From Cyclobacteriaceae bacterium (GTDB lineage: Bacteria; Bacteroidota; Bacteroidia; Cytophagales; Cyclobacteriaceae), in NCBI GenBank assembly GCA_016786585.1, contig JAEUUI010000030.1, forward strand, positions 186,001 to 250,000: a stretch of 64,000 nt of DNA. Reading direction: 5' to 3'. Below the pieces are notes generated by a model. That model saw nothing but the letters and a program-made list of their open reading frames with translations. It did not search any database and was not told the origin of the DNA. The stretch's first letter is position 1. Each line of letters begins with the position of its first letter. A program made the position numbers and the translations under genes. Below, piece after piece: positions 61,765 to 64,000 of this stretch.

Positions 61765-62889
61765 ATGAAAAAGTCTATCTCAGCTTTGCTGGCCATTGCA
61801 CTTTGCCTGCTCGCAGTATCTTCTTTTGCCCAGAAGTCTCCTGATCAATTAAAATCTGTTCTTCAACAGAAAATTGATTCAGTTCGCCAGGCGATTGACA
61901 TTCCTTCGATGGCGTTCAGTTGTATTCTGCCGTCAGGTGAACAAATTAGCGTGGCTTCGGGCATGAAACCCGAACAACGGATGCTGGCGGGAAGTACGGG
62001 CAAAACATTCTTTGAATCGCTTGCGATGAAACTGGTAAACGAAGGCAAGCTTTCGCTGGATGAAAAAGTATCGCACTACCTTGGCAAGGAAGCCTGGTAC
62101 GCGAAGGTGCAGAACGCAGAAACAATAACGATAAGAATGCTGATGAATCACACAACCGGTATTGAAGAATACTATGAACTTGGAAACTTCATGGAAATAC
62201 TGATCAGCAATCCGGACAAAAAATGGACTCCGGAAGAGTGCATTAGCTATACGCTCGGCCGGCCACCTTTATTTCCTGCCGGCACCGACTGGGGTTATGC
62301 CGATACCAATTATCTCATTCTCGGGTTAGTTATGCAATCAATCACCGGCAAGGATGCATACAAACAAATTGATGAGTTTTTCATCAAACCGAATAAGCTT
62401 GCTGCCACCGAGCCATCCGTAAAGCGCGACCTGAAAGACCTCGTTACCGGTATTTCCGGTCCAAACAGTCCGTTTAAAGTCAGCGGACCTGTTCTCGTGA
62501 ATGGCAAGATGCTGATCAACCCACAAATGGAGTGGGCAGGTGGCGGATATATCTCGAACACAATCGACCTTGCACGATGGGCCCGAATTTATTACGATGC
62601 TGCTGCACTAACGGAAGATATCCGCAAGCAACAGCGAGCTGGTGTTACCGCCAAAACCGGAAGGAATCACCAGTATGGTTTGGGAATGCAAATCAGGCCT
62701 TCGCCTCTTGGGATTAGCTACGGACATGGCGGCTGGTTCCCCGCATATCTTACGGAAATGGATTACTTCCCGGATAAAAATATTTCCGTTGCCATTCAGC
62801 TTTCAACAGACGATTTTCAAAAGCTTAAGCGTGCACCACGCTTTTTCGAAATCTTCTTTGCGAGCGAAGTCGCAAAATTTTTAAATTAA
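61765..62889 (+). CDS. Serine beta-lactamase-fold hydrolase (class C/esterase type)
   Basis: 374 residues from the ATG at 61765. Signal peptide (ending SSFAQ). Catalytic SxxK in GSTGKTF, YxN position taken by YAD in GYADTNYLILG, and HGG in GHGGWF. Resembles D-Ala-D-Ala carboxypeptidase or esterase members of the beta-lactamase family more than true class C lactamases. Exported; followed after four bases by an esterase gene, so they likely form an operon. Confidence 0.9.
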   Translation: MKKSISALLAIALCLLAVSSFAQKSPDQLKSVLQQKIDSVRQAIDIPSMAFSCILPSGEQISVASGMKPEQRMLAGSTGKTFFESLAMKLVNEGKLSLDEKVSHYLGKEAWYAKVQNAETITIRMLMNHTTGIEEYYELGNFMEILISNPDKKWTPEECISYTLGRPPLFPAGTDWGYADTNYLILGLVMQSITGKDAYKQIDEFFIKPNKLAATEPSVKRDLKDLVTGISGPNSPFKVSGPVLVNGKMLINPQMEWAGGGYISNTIDLARWARIYYDAAALTEDIRKQQRAGVTAKTGRNHQYGLGMQIRPSPLGISYGHGGWFPAYLTEMDYFPDKNISVAIQLSTDDFQKLKRAPRFFEIFFASEVAKFLN

Positions 62890-62893
62890 GTGC

Positions 62894-63793
62894 ATGAAAC
62901 GATTCCTATTCTCCGTCTGGCTGGCAGCAGCAACAGTCTGCACCTATGCACAGGTGCCCGTTAACTTTTTTGGGACCATTAAGCGGGTCGATTCATTTGC
63001 TTCAAAATATGTTCAGCTGCGCACCATCGCAGTATGGCTTCCGGAGGGCTATGATTCCACCAAAAAATATCCGGTGCTTTACATGCACGATGGTCAGAAC
63101 TTGTTCGACAGCACGGTAACGTTCAATCACCAGGAATGGAAAGTTGACGAAACCATTATGCGATTGATCCGCGAAAAGCGGATGCGCCCGTGTATTGTTG
63201 TGGCGATCTGGAATACCGGCATGACGCGCTGGAATGAATACTTTCCGCAGAAAGCCGTGAATTACTTCTCCGGTCCGGACATGAACACATTCACGTCAAC
63301 CTATCTGAAAACTCCTCTAGTGGCAGATGACTATTTGAAATTTTTAGTGAGGGAGCTTAAGCCGTTCATCGACAAAACCTTTCCTACCCTAAGCGACCGT
63401 GACAACACATTTATTTCCGGCTCGAGCATGGGTGGATTGATATCGCTTTATGCGATGTGCGAATACCCGAAAGTGTTTGGGGGCGCTGCATGTATTTCCA
63501 CGCATTGGATCGGTGGCTGGCCTCCGGTGGTGCAGTACATCCCGAATGGATTCTTCCAGTACTTTAAAGCAAATCTTCCGTCACCAAAAACACATAAGAT
63601 TTACTTCGACTACGGAACTGAGACGCTTGACCAATACTACAAACCTTTTCAGGCTGAGATGGACAAGATTATGACTGAAAAGGGATACACATCAGCAAAC
63701 TGGATGACAAAAGAATTTCCGGGAGAAAACCATTCGGAGCAATCATGGAACAAGCGGTTTTATATTCCGCTTGAGTTTTTGTTAAGCAACTAA
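62894..63793 (+). CDS. Secreted putative esterase (alpha/beta hydrolase)
   Basis: 299 residues. Signal peptide ending TYAQ. Esterase (PF00756-like) features: 'YPVLYMHDGQNLFD' near residue 60, nucleophile Ser in SGSSMGGLISLY, and His in the FPGENHSEQSW part near the end. Fold of Fes/esterase D type enzymes. Probably cotranscribed with the upstream hydrolase. Confidence 0.92.
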   Translation: MKRFLFSVWLAAATVCTYAQVPVNFFGTIKRVDSFASKYVQLRTIAVWLPEGYDSTKKYPVLYMHDGQNLFDSTVTFNHQEWKVDETIMRLIREKRMRPCIVVAIWNTGMTRWNEYFPQKAVNYFSGPDMNTFTSTYLKTPLVADDYLKFLVRELKPFIDKTFPTLSDRDNTFISGSSMGGLISLYAMCEYPKVFGGAACISTHWIGGWPPVVQYIPNGFFQYFKANLPSPKTHKIYFDYGTETLDQYYKPFQAEMDKIMTEKGYTSANWMTKEFPGENHSEQSWNKRFYIPLEFLLSN

Positions 63794-64000
63794 TCAGGCA
63801 ATCTTTAACTCAGCCATGCGGTTCTTCAGGCTTTGAAGTTCACGCGAAAGTTTGATATTCTTTTCAACAGCTACATGCTTATAATCTTCAAACTCTTTGT
63901 AAAGATCGTCACTTACTTTCTTGCTTTCGCGGGATGACTTGAACGCCATCCGGCTGATGACAAACAATGCAGCGGCCAGAACCAGTAATCCGATAATTAC
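63794..64000 (-). CDS. Small membrane/coiled-coil protein, cut by right edge
   Basis: The minus-strand frame is open from the right edge to the TGA at 63794-63796; 68 residues are visible. The visible part begins with a membrane helix ending in FVISR, then a charged coiled coil ('SRESKKVSDDLYKEFEDYKHVAVEKNIKLSRELQSLKNRMAEL'-type region). The stop directly abuts the esterase stop. It may be a small inner membrane protein or the end of a longer one. Confidence 0.6.
   Translation of the reverse strand, partial: VIIGLLVLAAALFVISRMAFKSSRESKKVSDDLYKEFEDYKHVAVEKNIKLSRELQSLKNRMAELKIA

Overview
The window looks like a chromosomal segment of a Bacteroidota bacterium, most likely of the order Cytophagales. 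The signs are a lipidated TamA homologue (TamL) beside TamB, a type IX secretion C-terminal sorting domain, many short secreted proteins with an SFAQ- or HAQ-like signal peptide end, TAnnTTTG-type -7 promoter elements, weak Shine-Dalgarno sequences, and families such as DUF3667, DUF4188, DUF892 and DUF1801. No rRNA, tRNA, CRISPR array or insertion sequence with a transposase was seen.

Layout. 1-6204: tamB (cut by the left edge) overlapping tamL, for outer membrane biogenesis. 6192-9811: a response regulator and a large multi-PAS histidine kinase on the minus strand, start and stop overlapping as ATGA. 9968-19649: an accessory stretch of small proteins with a stress flavour: three copies of one small helical family, DUF892, an alcohol dehydrogenase, CorA, a TonB-C protein and a tandem pair of two-helix membrane proteins. 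19705-20229: a strictly periodic array of 25 units of 21 bp. 20304-23971: an AT-rich island with two different HNH nucleases, a zinc-ribbon protein and two unknown genes, possibly a phage-defence locus. 23972-29241: repeat-rich DNA with small secreted or membrane proteins; two of its minus-strand units share a nearly identical 57 bp upstream element.

29242-43696 is a large alpha-glucan/trehalose locus. A TreS-maltokinase fusion on the plus strand faces a five-gene minus-strand operon: GT4 glycosyltransferase, GH57 amylase, GlgX/TreX debranching enzyme, TreZ, and a TreY-MalQ fusion. Together they can make and trim glucan chains, debranch them, convert chain ends to trehalose, interconvert trehalose and maltose, and phosphorylate maltose. 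The TreY-MalQ reading frame carries two in-frame insertions that look like intergenic repeat DNA.

43845-53196 holds mostly single housekeeping or unknown genes: a Rieske oxidoreductase, lipid kinase, SurE, an SQR-like flavoprotein, PaiB, a cupin, a CPBP-like protein, DUF1905 and DUF3667. 53212-54820 has a membrane-bound winged-helix regulator and a YceI protein. 54931-61672 is an ABC-2 type efflux operon (TetR, TolC, HlyD lipoprotein, two ATPases, two permeases). An identical palindrome, TTAAACA-N2-TGATTAA, lies before tetR and before tolC and is a strong operator candidate. The window closes with a beta-lactamase-fold hydrolase, an esterase, and a small coiled-coil membrane protein cut by the right edge.
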